A stretch of DNA of 64,000 nt from NCBI RefSeq assembly GCF_032062175.1, contig NZ_DAMBQK010000003.1:62001-126000 (forward strand), given 5' to 3'. The stretch's first letter is position 1, and the number at the start of each line of letters is the position of its first letter. The notes under the pieces were generated by a model. It was given only the letters and a program-made list of their open reading frames with translations. It ran no database searches and had not been told where the DNA came from. This document shows positions 43,655 through 51,803 of the stretch, in pieces. Made by a program: the position numbers and the translations under genes. The stretch is from Atlantibacter sp032062175 (lineage in GTDB: Bacteria > Pseudomonadota > Gammaproteobacteria > Enterobacterales > Enterobacteriaceae).

Positions 43655-44206
43655 TCAAAAGTTTAAGAAGGATCCTGAGACTGACATATCGAGCGCCGCG
43701 CGACGGCGTTTTTCCTGCACCATGTTTTCGACGGCATTTCTGTCCATCACCACCAGCGCTTTCGTCGGGCACACCTCAACACAGGCGGGACCGAGATCGC
43801 GGGTATGGCACAAATCGCATTTATTGGCCTGAGCGCGGGTATTCAGGCCGCTGCTTAACGCGTGGTCATCGTTGACCATGACCTTTGTTACGACTTCCAT
43901 GGTGCCGTAAGGGCACGCCACCACGCAGGTTTTACAGCCAATACATTTTTGTTGATCGACATAAATGAAGTCGTTCCTGCGCGTAATGGCGGCATTGGGG
44001 CACACCGTCGCACAAGGGGCGTCTTCACACTGGCGGCAGATCACCGCTGTACTGACGCTAAAGCCTTTCACCACATGGATACGTGGCGAAAACTGATACT
44101 GCGTTATCTGCGCGATATCGCCGTCTCCGTGCGCCATTACACAGGCAATTTCACACGTCCGGCAGCCAATACATTTATTGGGATCCGCAAAGATGAACCG
44201 GTTCAT
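43655..44206 (-). CDS. hydN: HydN-type four-cluster ferredoxin
   Basis: A 183-residue electron-transfer protein with four [4Fe-4S] cysteine groups: CIGCRTCEIACV, CRQCEDAPCATVCP, CIGCKTCVVACP and CDLCHTRDLGPACVEVCP. It belongs to the HycB/HydN/HyfA class that connects formate dehydrogenase to hydrogenase. In E. coli hydN is linked to hypF; here it is directly in front of the Cys-type fdhF, so it probably serves that enzyme in FHL-2. A consensus sigma54 promoter lies 70 bases upstream. Confidence 0.9.
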   Translation of the reverse strand: MNRFIFADPNKCIGCRTCEIACVMAHGDGDIAQITQYQFSPRIHVVKGFSVSTAVICRQCEDAPCATVCPNAAITRRNDFIYVDQQKCIGCKTCVVACPYGTMEVVTKVMVNDDHALSSGLNTRAQANKCDLCHTRDLGPACVEVCPTKALVVMDRNAVENMVQEKRRRAALDMSVSGSFLNF

Positions 44207-44275
44207 CAGCTCACTCCTGAGTCTTCGTTATTGTTAACCGGGCAAAGCCGGTCACTCACATTGCGAAGTAGATTT

Positions 44276-44291
44276 AGCAAACAACGTGCCA
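44276..44291 (-). promoter_or_regulatory. Sigma54 promoter of hydN-fdhF
   Basis: On the minus strand the sequence reads TGGCAC-GTTGT-TTGCT, a perfect fit to the TGGCAC-N5-TTGCW consensus. The -12 element is about 70 bases from the hydN start codon. It is the best sigma54 match in the window. Confidence 0.88.
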
Positions 44292-44381
44292 GAATGGGGT
44301 TGTAGCCATCTTCCTTTTAAATCAACAGGTTATTCATATGGCGATGTGGCGGCATCGTCTCAAAACGGGTTTTCGGCAGAA

Positions 44382-44607
44382 ATGTCGAACATATTTCTCA
44401 ATAAAATGCCTGACAGCCGCGCGCAGTTGACCATCGGAAAAGCGGATCCCGATAATCTTCCCGCAAGGATGCCAGGACAGATATTTATGGCTTATCGAAT
44501 ATATGAATTTTGCAGTCGATCACAAAAGCCAGGTTAATCACTGAGTGAAATAATCAAAATATATTCTTTGCGACAAAACTGCTGATATTTCAAACGACAC
44601 TTTTGTC
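44382..44607. promoter_or_regulatory. Candidate HyfR/FhlA upstream sites of hydN
   Basis: ATGTCGAACAT (44382-44392, partly symmetric) and GACACTTTTGTC (44596-44607, inverted repeat) lie about 90 and 310 bp upstream of the sigma54 promoter. The second is the same 12-mer as in the fdhF control region at 3825-3836. These are the expected positions for a distal enhancer-binding protein. The rest of this 423-base gap holds no gene that I can support. Confidence 0.55.
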
Positions 44608-44629
44608 TGCACACGATCGAAAATCTTAT

Positions 44630-45484
44630 TTAATGCCGTTGATTGGCTGGGTTAAGATAAATTATCCAGTAGGTAATCCCCACTAAAATGCCGCCGCCAA
44701 TAATATTACCTATCGTCACCGGTATTAAATTATTAATGATAAAATCATGAATAGTTAAGGCTGGAAATTGATCGGCGTTCATGCCAATTGAATGCCAGAA
44801 GGCATCAGGGGCGAAATAGCGAATAACAATGCCCATAGGGATCAGGAACAGATTGGCAATGCTGTGCTCAAATCCACTGGCAACAAACATGGCGACAGGA
44901 AATAACATTGCTACAACTTTATCCGTCAGCGAGTGGCCGGAATAACTCATCCATACCGCAAGGCAAACCATCAAATTACACAGTGTCCCCAGGCAAACCG
45001 CTTCGATAAACGTATGGTGCAATTTGTGGTCCGCCGTGCTGAGTACGCTTAACCCCCACTGCCCGCCGATGGCCATGTGCTGCCCGGCACCCCAGATCAG
45101 CGCCACCAGGAACAGTGCGCCCGCCATGTTGCCGAGATAAACAACTATCCAGTTTACAATCAGTTGCCGCCAGCTAATAAGCCCGCTCGCTTTGGCGACC
45201 ACGGTTAATACCGTTGAAGTAAACAGGTCGGCTCCGCAAATCACCACCAGAATTAATCCCATGGCGAAACATAATCCCCCCGCTAATTTGGTTAATCCGT
45301 TCGCCGGGCTCGCGGTAATTACCGTAATATAGAAAACAAATGCCAGACCGATGAAAACACCAGCGGTTACCGCCAAAAAAAATGATAAAGATTTCTTTTT
45401 TGTCGCTTTATAGCAACCAGCCTGTTCAGCTACTTTCGCCATTTCCGCTGGTAAACGTAAATCGAAAAAATTATTGTCGCTCAT
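44630..45484 (-). CDS. focB: FocA/FocB-family formate channel
   Basis: A 284-residue formate/nitrite transporter family protein with six hydrophobic helices, forming a pentameric channel for formate in the inner membrane. Conserved segments include GVFIGLAFVFYITV, the GGLCFAMGLILVVICGADLFTS stretch in outline, and FEHSIANLFLIPMG near residue 210 containing the pore histidine. The start at 45484 (MSDNNFFD) is preferred over 45499, which has no ribosome-binding site. In E. coli focB belongs to the hyf cluster; here it is next to hydN and the Cys-type fdhF, so it should supply formate to FHL-2. Confidence 0.88.
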   Translation of the reverse strand: MSDNNFFDLRLPAEMAKVAEQAGCYKATKKKSLSFFLAVTAGVFIGLAFVFYITVITASPANGLTKLAGGLCFAMGLILVVICGADLFTSTVLTVVAKASGLISWRQLIVNWIVVYLGNMAGALFLVALIWGAGQHMAIGGQWGLSVLSTADHKLHHTFIEAVCLGTLCNLMVCLAVWMSYSGHSLTDKVVAMLFPVAMFVASGFEHSIANLFLIPMGIVIRYFAPDAFWHSIGMNADQFPALTIHDFIINNLIPVTIGNIIGGGILVGITYWIIYLNPANQRH

Positions 45485-45537
45485 GTTGATCACCATCAAA
45501 TCAGATTAAAAATAGAGACAGCATCAGACTCTTCTTA

Positions 45538-45553
45538 TGCATAATCTGTACCA
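45538..45553 (-). promoter_or_regulatory. Possible sigma54 promoter of focB
   Basis: The minus strand reads TGGTAC-AGATT-ATGCA, close to the -24/-12 consensus and with the same ATGCA as the fdhF promoter. It is 54 bases upstream of the focB start. The T at the fourth position is a deviation, so the call is tentative. Confidence 0.55.
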
Positions 45554-45733
45554 CTCGCTTTTTAGGGGGTCGGAGTTTTGAACTGGTTAGCAAATGAGTG
45601 TAAAAACAAAGCAAATGAGAACAGTTATCAACGTAACTGAAGAATAACCTGACATGGCACATTCAAAACAATTAGTCATGAAGGTATAATTTTTTAACGG
45701 TGAAATTTATAGGGCTTATTTTCACCTGACACT

Positions 45734-47755
45734 ATGGTGATAAATGTGACAATGGCTTCTGACAACGTGACGACATCTTCTTCAGTGCAAGAAAATATTC
45801 TGCGGATCTCGCAAGCACTTTATATGCAAAGCGATATTCCCGGTCTGCTGCACACGCTGATCCGCCACCCGGCGTTGCCGTACCTTCCTGCGGCGCTGGA
45901 ACTGCGGTTGCCGCACGTTCGCTGGCATTGCAGCGCTGATGGCAACGTCGCAAAGCAGGATAATCTGTTTTCTACCGCCCAGGATGAGCCTAAAGACGCT
46001 GTAATTCAAAATCTTACCGTTAACGGCAACGTGCTGGGACGGTTGCTGTTTATTCCTTCGGCGCAAAAACTCTTCACCGATAGCGCGAAGCTGTGGTTCA
46101 GCCAGCTTTGTACGCCCGTCGCCGCTCTGTTGCAGCATTTGCTGACCCAGGAGGCGTTGCAGAATGAATGCCGACAACTGCGTGACGAGCGCGATCACTT
46201 TCGCATTCTGGTGGATACCACCAACTCGGTGATCTCACATCTCGATATGCATGCGCTGGTGTCGGAAGTCTCAAAGGAAATTCATCGTTTTTTCGGTATT
46301 GATTATATCGGCATGGCGCTGCTGGATGCCGATTCGCGCCATGCCCGTTTCGATCTCTATTCTACCTGGTATGCCCCCGGCGCACCGCTGGTTTGCGAAC
46401 GTGAGTACATCGCCATGCAGGATACGCTGCTGGCCCAGAGCGGCGCGCAGCCGCAACTTTGCGTAATGCAGCTTAATAACGAAGATAAAAAGGTTCGTGA
46501 AGACGGCCTGCTTACCCGCGCCACCCGCAACGGGCTAAATAATGTCTGCCTGCTGCCGCTCCAGTTTGGACATGAGCCGCAGGGCGTATTGATACTGGCC
46601 CATCGCAGCGGCGGGATGTTCCAGGGTAGCCACCTTCATTTGCTACAGCAGATCGCCGCGCGTATCAGCATCGCCGTGGATAACGCCAGCGCCTATAGCG
46701 TGATCAACCGCCTGAAAGAAACGCTCGAAATCGAGAATATCTGGCTTAACGAGCAGATTGGCGGCGAAGAACACTTTAGCGAGATCATCTACCAGAGCCA
46801 GGCGATGAAAGAGGTGCTCACCCAAATCGAGATGGTGGCGCAAAGCGATTGTACGGTGCTGATCCTCGGTGAAACCGGCACCGGCAAAGAGCTGGTGGCG
46901 CGGGCGATTCATAATTTAAGCCAGCGCAAAGGCCACCGGATGGTGAAAATGAACTGCGCCGCCATCCCCGCCACGCTGATTGAAAGCGATTTGTTTGGTC
47001 ATGAAAAAGGCGCGTTTACCGGCGCGACCTCGACCCACATTGGCCGCTTTGAGCGGGCGGAAGGCGGTTCGCTGTTTCTTGATGAAGTGGGCGATATGCC
47101 GCTTGAGCTACAGCCGAAGCTGCTACGCGTCTTGCAGGAGCGTGAAATTGAACGCCTGGGCAGTAACCGGGTGATCCCGGTAAACGTGCGGCTGATTGCG
47201 GCGACTAACCAGGATCTGCACCAAAAATCGCTGGATCGTGAATTCCGCAGCGATCTCTATTATCGATTAAACGTGTTCCCGATCCTGATCCCGCCGCTGC
47301 GCGAACGCCCGGAAGATATCCCATTACTGGCGAAGCATTTTACCCAAAAAATCTCTCGCCGCATGAACCGCACTATCGACAGCATTTCTGCCGAAGGGAT
47401 GCGACTGCTCAGCCAGTTGCCGTGGCCGGGCAACGTGCGCGAGCTGGAAAACGTGATTGAGCGTGCGGTGATATTAAGCCAGGGCAATACGCTGCATTTA
47501 CCGCTGGAAAAACTGCGCCATTATTTACCTGCCGAACCGCCTGCCCCGGTACGCACGCCGCGCGCCGCCCCGGCGATGATCACCCCACCGGTGCCGGAGC
47601 ACGACGACGCCGAACGTGAACGAATTATTCAGGTACTGCGGGAAACTAACGGGATTGTCGCTGGCCCACGCGGCGCGGCGGCGCGGCTGGGGTTAAAGCG
47701 CAGCACACTGCTTTCAAGAATGCAAAGACTGGGGATATCGGCACGGGAGATTTGA
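45734..47755 (+). CDS. hyfR: HyfR, sigma54-dependent activator (FhlA-like)
   Basis: A 673-residue enhancer-binding protein. The N-terminal third and the region around residues 155-330 hold sensory GAF-type domains, which in FhlA bind formate. The AAA+ domain has Walker A GETGTGKE (residues 379-386), the sigma54-contacting GAFTGA loop (about residue 426) and FLDEVGDMPLELQPKLLRVLQ in outline. A Fis-type helix-turn-helix (GPRGAAARLGLKRSTLLSRMQRL in outline) ends the protein. Length fits E. coli HyfR (about 670). It is transcribed away from focB and towards the hyf operon. The exact start is unsure: ATGs at 45734 and 45752 both lack a strong ribosome-binding site. Confidence 0.92.
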   Translation: MVINVTMASDNVTTSSSVQENILRISQALYMQSDIPGLLHTLIRHPALPYLPAALELRLPHVRWHCSADGNVAKQDNLFSTAQDEPKDAVIQNLTVNGNVLGRLLFIPSAQKLFTDSAKLWFSQLCTPVAALLQHLLTQEALQNECRQLRDERDHFRILVDTTNSVISHLDMHALVSEVSKEIHRFFGIDYIGMALLDADSRHARFDLYSTWYAPGAPLVCEREYIAMQDTLLAQSGAQPQLCVMQLNNEDKKVREDGLLTRATRNGLNNVCLLPLQFGHEPQGVLILAHRSGGMFQGSHLHLLQQIAARISIAVDNASAYSVINRLKETLEIENIWLNEQIGGEEHFSEIIYQSQAMKEVLTQIEMVAQSDCTVLILGETGTGKELVARAIHNLSQRKGHRMVKMNCAAIPATLIESDLFGHEKGAFTGATSTHIGRFERAEGGSLFLDEVGDMPLELQPKLLRVLQEREIERLGSNRVIPVNVRLIAATNQDLHQKSLDREFRSDLYYRLNVFPILIPPLRERPEDIPLLAKHFTQKISRRMNRTIDSISAEGMRLLSQLPWPGNVRELENVIERAVILSQGNTLHLPLEKLRHYLPAEPPAPVRTPRAAPAMITPPVPEHDDAERERIIQVLRETNGIVAGPRGAAARLGLKRSTLLSRMQRLGISAREI

Positions 47756-47778
47756 GTAAAAGACTTTTAAGACAATAA

Positions 47779-47800
47779 TGCCGGGGAATCTCCCCCGGCA
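47779..47800. terminator. Hairpin between hyfR and the protease gene
   Basis: TGCCGGGG (47779-47786) pairs with CCCCGGCA (47793-47800) in the short convergent gap. There is no long T-run, but it can act as a terminator for both sides. Confidence 0.6.
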
Positions 47801-47821
47801 AACGACCTTTTAAAAACAAAC

Positions 47822-48319
47822 TTATATTCCTTCAGATTCCCTTTCTACCACCAGCGCCTCAATCCCCTCCGGTCCCTGCCAGTTTTCCAGTTGCTGATAC
47901 AACCGCTCCACCGCATCATTCACCGCAGGAGTAATGGGAAAATAAAACGCGACAATATCCGGCTGAATGCCGATAAACGTCACGTCCGGCACATCGTCCT
48001 TCAGGCTGTCGATAAGAAACGTCAGCGGCATAGTGTGGGTGCTGACGATAAACATCTCGGCGATATCATTCGGATCGACCACCCGGATTTCGCCGGGATT
48101 GAGTCCCATATCAGTGGCATCCACCACCACCACCCGCGGCGGGGCCAGTGCACGTACCTGGTGCACCACATTTTCCGGGGCTGAACCGCCGTTGACCACG
48201 GTCCAGCCAGGGATCGGGTCGCGCAACATTTTCTCGCCGAGCATTGGCCCTGCGCCGTCGTCGCCCATCATGCTGTTGCCGACGGTTAACACCACGCCGT
48301 TGATTTCTGAAGGCTTCAT
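47822..48319 (-). CDS. hycI: HycI-type hydrogenase maturation endopeptidase
   Basis: A 165-residue nickel-dependent protease that removes the C-terminal tail of the hydrogenase large subunit after nickel insertion. Features: VGNSMMGDDGAGP near residue 13 with the first metal-binding acid, VVVDATDMGLNPGEIRVVD near residue 68 with the second, and STHTMPLTFL with the histidine. E. coli has hycI only in the hyc operon; here the gene closes the hyf operon, as in genomes where a protease gene (called hyfK in some reports) accompanies hyf. Its partner is HyfG, whose C-terminus still shows the cleavable tail. ATGA overlap with hyfJ. Confidence 0.9.
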   Translation of the reverse strand: MKPSEINGVVLTVGNSMMGDDGAGPMLGEKMLRDPIPGWTVVNGGSAPENVVHQVRALAPPRVVVVDATDMGLNPGEIRVVDPNDIAEMFIVSTHTMPLTFLIDSLKDDVPDVTFIGIQPDIVAFYFPITPAVNDAVERLYQQLENWQGPEGIEALVVERESEGI

Positions 48320-48732
48320 GATTTCCTCTTCACAATCAGGTAGATGGCTGGCTCGCGAACAATATCGCCTATCAGGCGGATCAGCGTAGCGCTCCAGTGG
48401 TTAAACGGCTCGGCCGCGGTATCGCGCAGCGGCGCAAGGGCATTTGCCAGCAACGACGTATGCGTGGAATCAATTGTGATCTCGCCGAAGGTCAGCAGCC
48501 CCTGCAACTTGCGTCTGGCCTCCCCTTCCGGCAGCCGTTCCAGCCACTGTTGATACTGCGCCAGCGGGCACACCAGTTCCGTTTTCAGGCAGTCGATCAT
48601 GCCGACGTGATGGCCAATCGCCAGCGAGTAGTACATCACCTGCTGCGCTTCTTCCGGCACGTCGTCATCGCTGTCGACGAATTTCTGGCGCAGCGACCAG
48701 AACACCACTTCCGGCGGACGAGTGTTAGCCAT
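48316..48732 (-). CDS. hyfJ: HyfJ, hydrogenase-4 assembly protein (HycH family)
   Basis: A 138-residue soluble protein of the HycH/HyfJ family, a likely assembly factor for the large subunit and not part of the finished complex. Length and the segments EVVFWSLRQKFVDSDDDVPEEAQQ and YYSLAIGHHVGMIDCLK in outline match. It overlaps hyfI by eight bases and the protease gene by four, which shows tight coupling at the end of the operon. Confidence 0.88.
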   Translation of the reverse strand: MANTRPPEVVFWSLRQKFVDSDDDVPEEAQQVMYYSLAIGHHVGMIDCLKTELVCPLAQYQQWLERLPEGEARRKLQGLLTFGEITIDSTHTSLLANALAPLRDTAAEPFNHWSATLIRLIGDIVREPAIYLIVKRKS

Positions 48733-49507
48733 GCTGGCCTCCCTGCTGTAACAGCCCGGCCAGACGCTGGACGATTTCCCGCAGCCGCGGATCGTTTTCC
48801 TCGCTGAGCCACTGCGACAAACGCGGCGCCACTTCGCTTACCGACGCGCCGTGCAGGCGTTTTAAGAACTCATCGCTTATCAACCGCCCCTGCCAGTAAC
48901 CCCCCATGCGGCGGGCCTCACGCTCGATCATCACGCGGGTCGCCAGCGGCACTTCCGGCAGGATCAGCGCCGCTTTTTCACCGATGGCTTCGATATGCTG
49001 TTCGCCCTTTAGTTTTTGATCGAGCAGACCCAGCGCCACCGCAAAGCCGTACAGCGTGGCGGCAGGGGTCGGCGGGCAGCCGGGGATCCACACGTCGATG
49101 GGCACGATGGATTCGCTGCCGCTCCACACGCAGTACAGATCGTGGAAAATTCCCCCGCCGCAGCCGCAGGCGCCATAGGAGATGCAGATTTTCGGGTCAG
49201 GCGCGGACTCATAGGCGCGCAGCGCCGGGACGCGCATCGCACGGGTCACCGCCCCGGTAAACAGCAAAATATCGGCATGACGCGGTGAGGCGACGACTTT
49301 GATGCCGAAGCGCTCGGCATCAAACAGCGGGGTAATCGCCGAGAAAATCTCGATTTCGCAGCCGTTACAGCCGCCGCAGTCCACGCGGTAAACATAGGCC
49401 GAGCGCTGAATATCCTTCAGCAGCGTGCTTTTCAGCTTCGCCGCCTGTTCATCCAGTTGGATCGGCTGGCTGACGTGGTGGTTCACCTTAATGTCCGGCA
49501 GGCTCAT
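48725..49507 (-). CDS. hyfI: HyfI, hydrogenase-4 small (NuoB-like) subunit
   Basis: A 260-residue subunit carrying the proximal [4Fe-4S] cluster next to the NiFe centre. Cluster cysteines lie in VDCGGCNGCEIEI, SYGACGCGGGIF and IPGCPPTPAATLYG, typical of NuoB/HycG/HyfI. I chose the ATG at 49507 (MSLPDIKV), which overlaps the hyfH stop as ATGA; the frame is open upstream inside hyfH but that part is not conserved. About eight residues longer than E. coli HyfI. Confidence 0.92.
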   Translation of the reverse strand: MSLPDIKVNHHVSQPIQLDEQAAKLKSTLLKDIQRSAYVYRVDCGGCNGCEIEIFSAITPLFDAERFGIKVVASPRHADILLFTGAVTRAMRVPALRAYESAPDPKICISYGACGCGGGIFHDLYCVWSGSESIVPIDVWIPGCPPTPAATLYGFAVALGLLDQKLKGEQHIEAIGEKAALILPEVPLATRVMIEREARRMGGYWQGRLISDEFLKRLHGASVSEVAPRLSQWLSEENDPRLREIVQRLAGLLQQGGQHG

Positions 49508-50055
49508 GATTTTTCTCCCACAGCAATCTGGCGCATACGCAGCGAACCGTTGGTGCTCAGGTTGTATTTTTGACGGCAGCCCGGGCAGCATTCGTACACG
49601 CCGCGCAACGCGTCTACCGTGTCAGGGTCGCCGCTGGACTGGGCCAGTAAATCCAGGGTCAGCGCCAGCGCTTTTTTGGTAGTGAACGGCTGGTGGCACT
49701 GCGGGCAACTGTGCAGCGCGAAGGTCGCCGTGGTGTAGAGATCGGCTTTGTTGGTCACCGCCAGTTCAAACTCTTCCGACAGCACAATGGCGCGGGTCGG
49801 GCACACCTCCTCACAGCGGGCGCAAAAGATGCAGCGTCCATAGAAAATCTGCCATACCCGCTCGCCGGTGGTGGTGTTGGTTTCCATGGTTAACGCATTC
49901 GCCGGGCAGGCGACCGTACAGGCCCCGCAGGCGATGCACTGTTCGGCGTCATACACCGGTTTGCCGCGAAAGCCTGGGCAGACTTCCAACGGCTTAAACG
50001 GGTACTTAACCGTGGCTTCGCCCGTTTTGAGGATGGTTTTAAACAGTTTCAGCAT
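49504..50055 (-). CDS. hyfH: HyfH, hydrogenase-4 ferredoxin subunit
   Basis: A 183-residue 2x[4Fe-4S] protein of the NuoI/HycF/HyfH type. The two cluster motifs are CIACGACTVACPANAL and CIFCARCEEVCPTRAI. Further CxxC pairs follow in HSCPQCHQ and CCPGCRQK (about residues 118 and 158), which may bind zinc. It bridges the electron input side and HyfI. Ten bases downstream of hyfG. Confidence 0.92.
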   Translation of the reverse strand: MLKLFKTILKTGEATVKYPFKPLEVCPGFRGKPVYDAEQCIACGACTVACPANALTMETNTTTGERVWQIFYGRCIFCARCEEVCPTRAIVLSEEFELAVTNKADLYTTATFALHSCPQCHQPFTTKKALALTLDLLAQSSGDPDTVDALRGVYECCPGCRQKYNLSTNGSLRMRQIAVGEKS

Positions 50056-50065
50056 CGTTTAGTCC

Positions 50066-51802
50066 TCACTTGAGCGGCGACTGGGTGCGCTCAATCCCGT
50101 AGCGTTCAATCTCCTGATACGGCACGGTTTTGACGCTGCGTTTACGCACATCCACCAGCGTGACGCGGTCGGTACAGGAGTAACAAGGGTCAAGGCTGCC
50201 GATAATCAGCGGCGCATCGGAAACGGTGTTGCCCTGCAACATGTAGCGCAGCACCGGCCAGTTGGCGTAGGTCGCCGCACGGCAGCGCCAGCGGTACAGT
50301 TTCTGGTTATCGCCCAGCATGCTCCAGTGAATGTCTTCGCCACGCGGCGCTTCGGTATAGCCCAGCGCGAATTTATGCGGTTTATAGGTAAAGCCTTCGG
50401 TGAGGATGTCGCCTTCCGGCAGGTTGTCCAGCGCGTACTCAATCATCGCCAGAGAATCGAACACCTCTTTTACGCGCACCATCACGCGGGAGAACACGTC
50501 GCCGCCATCCATCGTAAACAGGGTTTTCGGCAGGTTGCCGTAATCGGCGAACGGGTGGTCAAAGCGCACGTCGCGGGCAAAGCCGCTGGCGCGGATCATC
50601 GGCCCTACCGGGCTGTGGTCACGGGCGACTTTACGGTCCAGTACGCCGACGCCCACGGTACGCTGTTCGATATTCGGCGTCGTGAGCAGCATATCCACCA
50701 GGTTCTGGAATTCGACGCGCATTTCGCGCACCAGCTTCAGGGTGTTCAGGCGCTGGGTTTTATTGATGTCGCGACGCACGCCGCCAATCAAGTTCATACC
50801 GTAGGTTTTCCGCGCCCCGGTCAGCAATTCCGCCATGGTCATGGATTTCTCCCTGATGCGGAAAAACTGCATAAAGCCGGTATCGAAGCCGACGAAGTGG
50901 CTGCTCAGGCCGATGTTCAGCAGGTGGCTGTGCAACCGCTCCACTTCCAGCAAAATACTGCGGATGGTGTGGGCGCGCTGCGGCACGTAAATCCCCAGCG
51001 CGTTTTCCACCGAGGTGGTATAGGCCACGCTGTGGGTAAAACCGCAGATACCGCACACCCGGTCGGACAGGAACGTGACTTCGTTATAGCCCATGCGGGT
51101 TTCCGCCAGTTTCTCCATGCCGCGATGGACATAGAACAGGCGGTAATCGGCATCGACAATCTGCTCGCCGTCGACGAACAGCCGAAAGTGACCCGGTTCG
51201 TCGGAGGTGATATGCAGCGGGCCAATCGGCACCACGCGGGTCTCCCCGGTGGCTTCATTGACGAACGGATAGGTTTCGGTTTCCGTAGTCGGTGCCGGGC
51301 GCTGGCGGTAATCCATCGTGTCTTTGCGCAGCGGATAGAGATCGTCCGGCCAGTCGTCCGGCAGCACCAGACGGCGTTCATCCGGCAGCCCCACCGGTTT
51401 CAGGCCGTACATATCGCGCACTTCGCGCTCGCCCCAGACCGCCGCAGGCACGCGCGGCGTCACGGACGGGTATTCCTGGGTAATCGGGCTGACAAAGGCC
51501 TTGACGGTGATCCAGCACTTCTCTTCGCCTTCCAGAGACAGCACGTAATACACCGCAAACTGCCCGTTGAGCGGGCGCTCGTCATTGCCGAATAACACCG
51601 GCAGCCAGCCGTTCAACTGGTAATAAATGAATTCCACGACTTCCGGCAGCGCGTCAGTTTTAACCGTAATGGTGAGCTGATCCGCCGTTTGCCATTCCTC
51701 GTCCAGCACCGCCGCCGGGAACTTCTGGCGGATTTGCGCCAGATAGCCCACGCCGCGCCTGGCGCTGTTTTGCATATTGTTGACGAAATTTTCGTAGCTC
51801 AC
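50066..51802 (-). CDS. hyfG: HyfG, hydrogenase-4 NiFe large subunit
   Basis: The 578-residue catalytic subunit: an N-terminal NuoC-like domain (about residues 1-170, with VWGEREVRDMYGL) fused to a NuoD-like NiFe domain. Nickel-binding cysteines are in RVCGICGFTHSVAYT and DPCYSCTDR. After this last motif about 32 residues remain (ending in RTQSPLK), the tail that the HycI-type protease is expected to cut after the arginine. Together with the Cys-type formate dehydrogenase this should catalyse proton reduction to H2. Ten bases separate it from hyfH and one from hyfF. Confidence 0.95.
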   Translation of the reverse strand: MSYENFVNNMQNSARRGVGYLAQIRQKFPAAVLDEEWQTADQLTITVKTDALPEVVEFIYYQLNGWLPVLFGNDERPLNGQFAVYYVLSLEGEEKCWITVKAFVSPITQEYPSVTPRVPAAVWGEREVRDMYGLKPVGLPDERRLVLPDDWPDDLYPLRKDTMDYRQRPAPTTETETYPFVNEATGETRVVPIGPLHITSDEPGHFRLFVDGEQIVDADYRLFYVHRGMEKLAETRMGYNEVTFLSDRVCGICGFTHSVAYTTSVENALGIYVPQRAHTIRSILLEVERLHSHLLNIGLSSHFVGFDTGFMQFFRIREKSMTMAELLTGARKTYGMNLIGGVRRDINKTQRLNTLKLVREMRVEFQNLVDMLLTTPNIEQRTVGVGVLDRKVARDHSPVGPMIRASGFARDVRFDHPFADYGNLPKTLFTMDGGDVFSRVMVRVKEVFDSLAMIEYALDNLPEGDILTEGFTYKPHKFALGYTEAPRGEDIHWSMLGDNQKLYRWRCRAATYANWPVLRYMLQGNTVSDAPLIIGSLDPCYSCTDRVTLVDVRKRSVKTVPYQEIERYGIERTQSPLK

Positions 51803-51803
51803 G

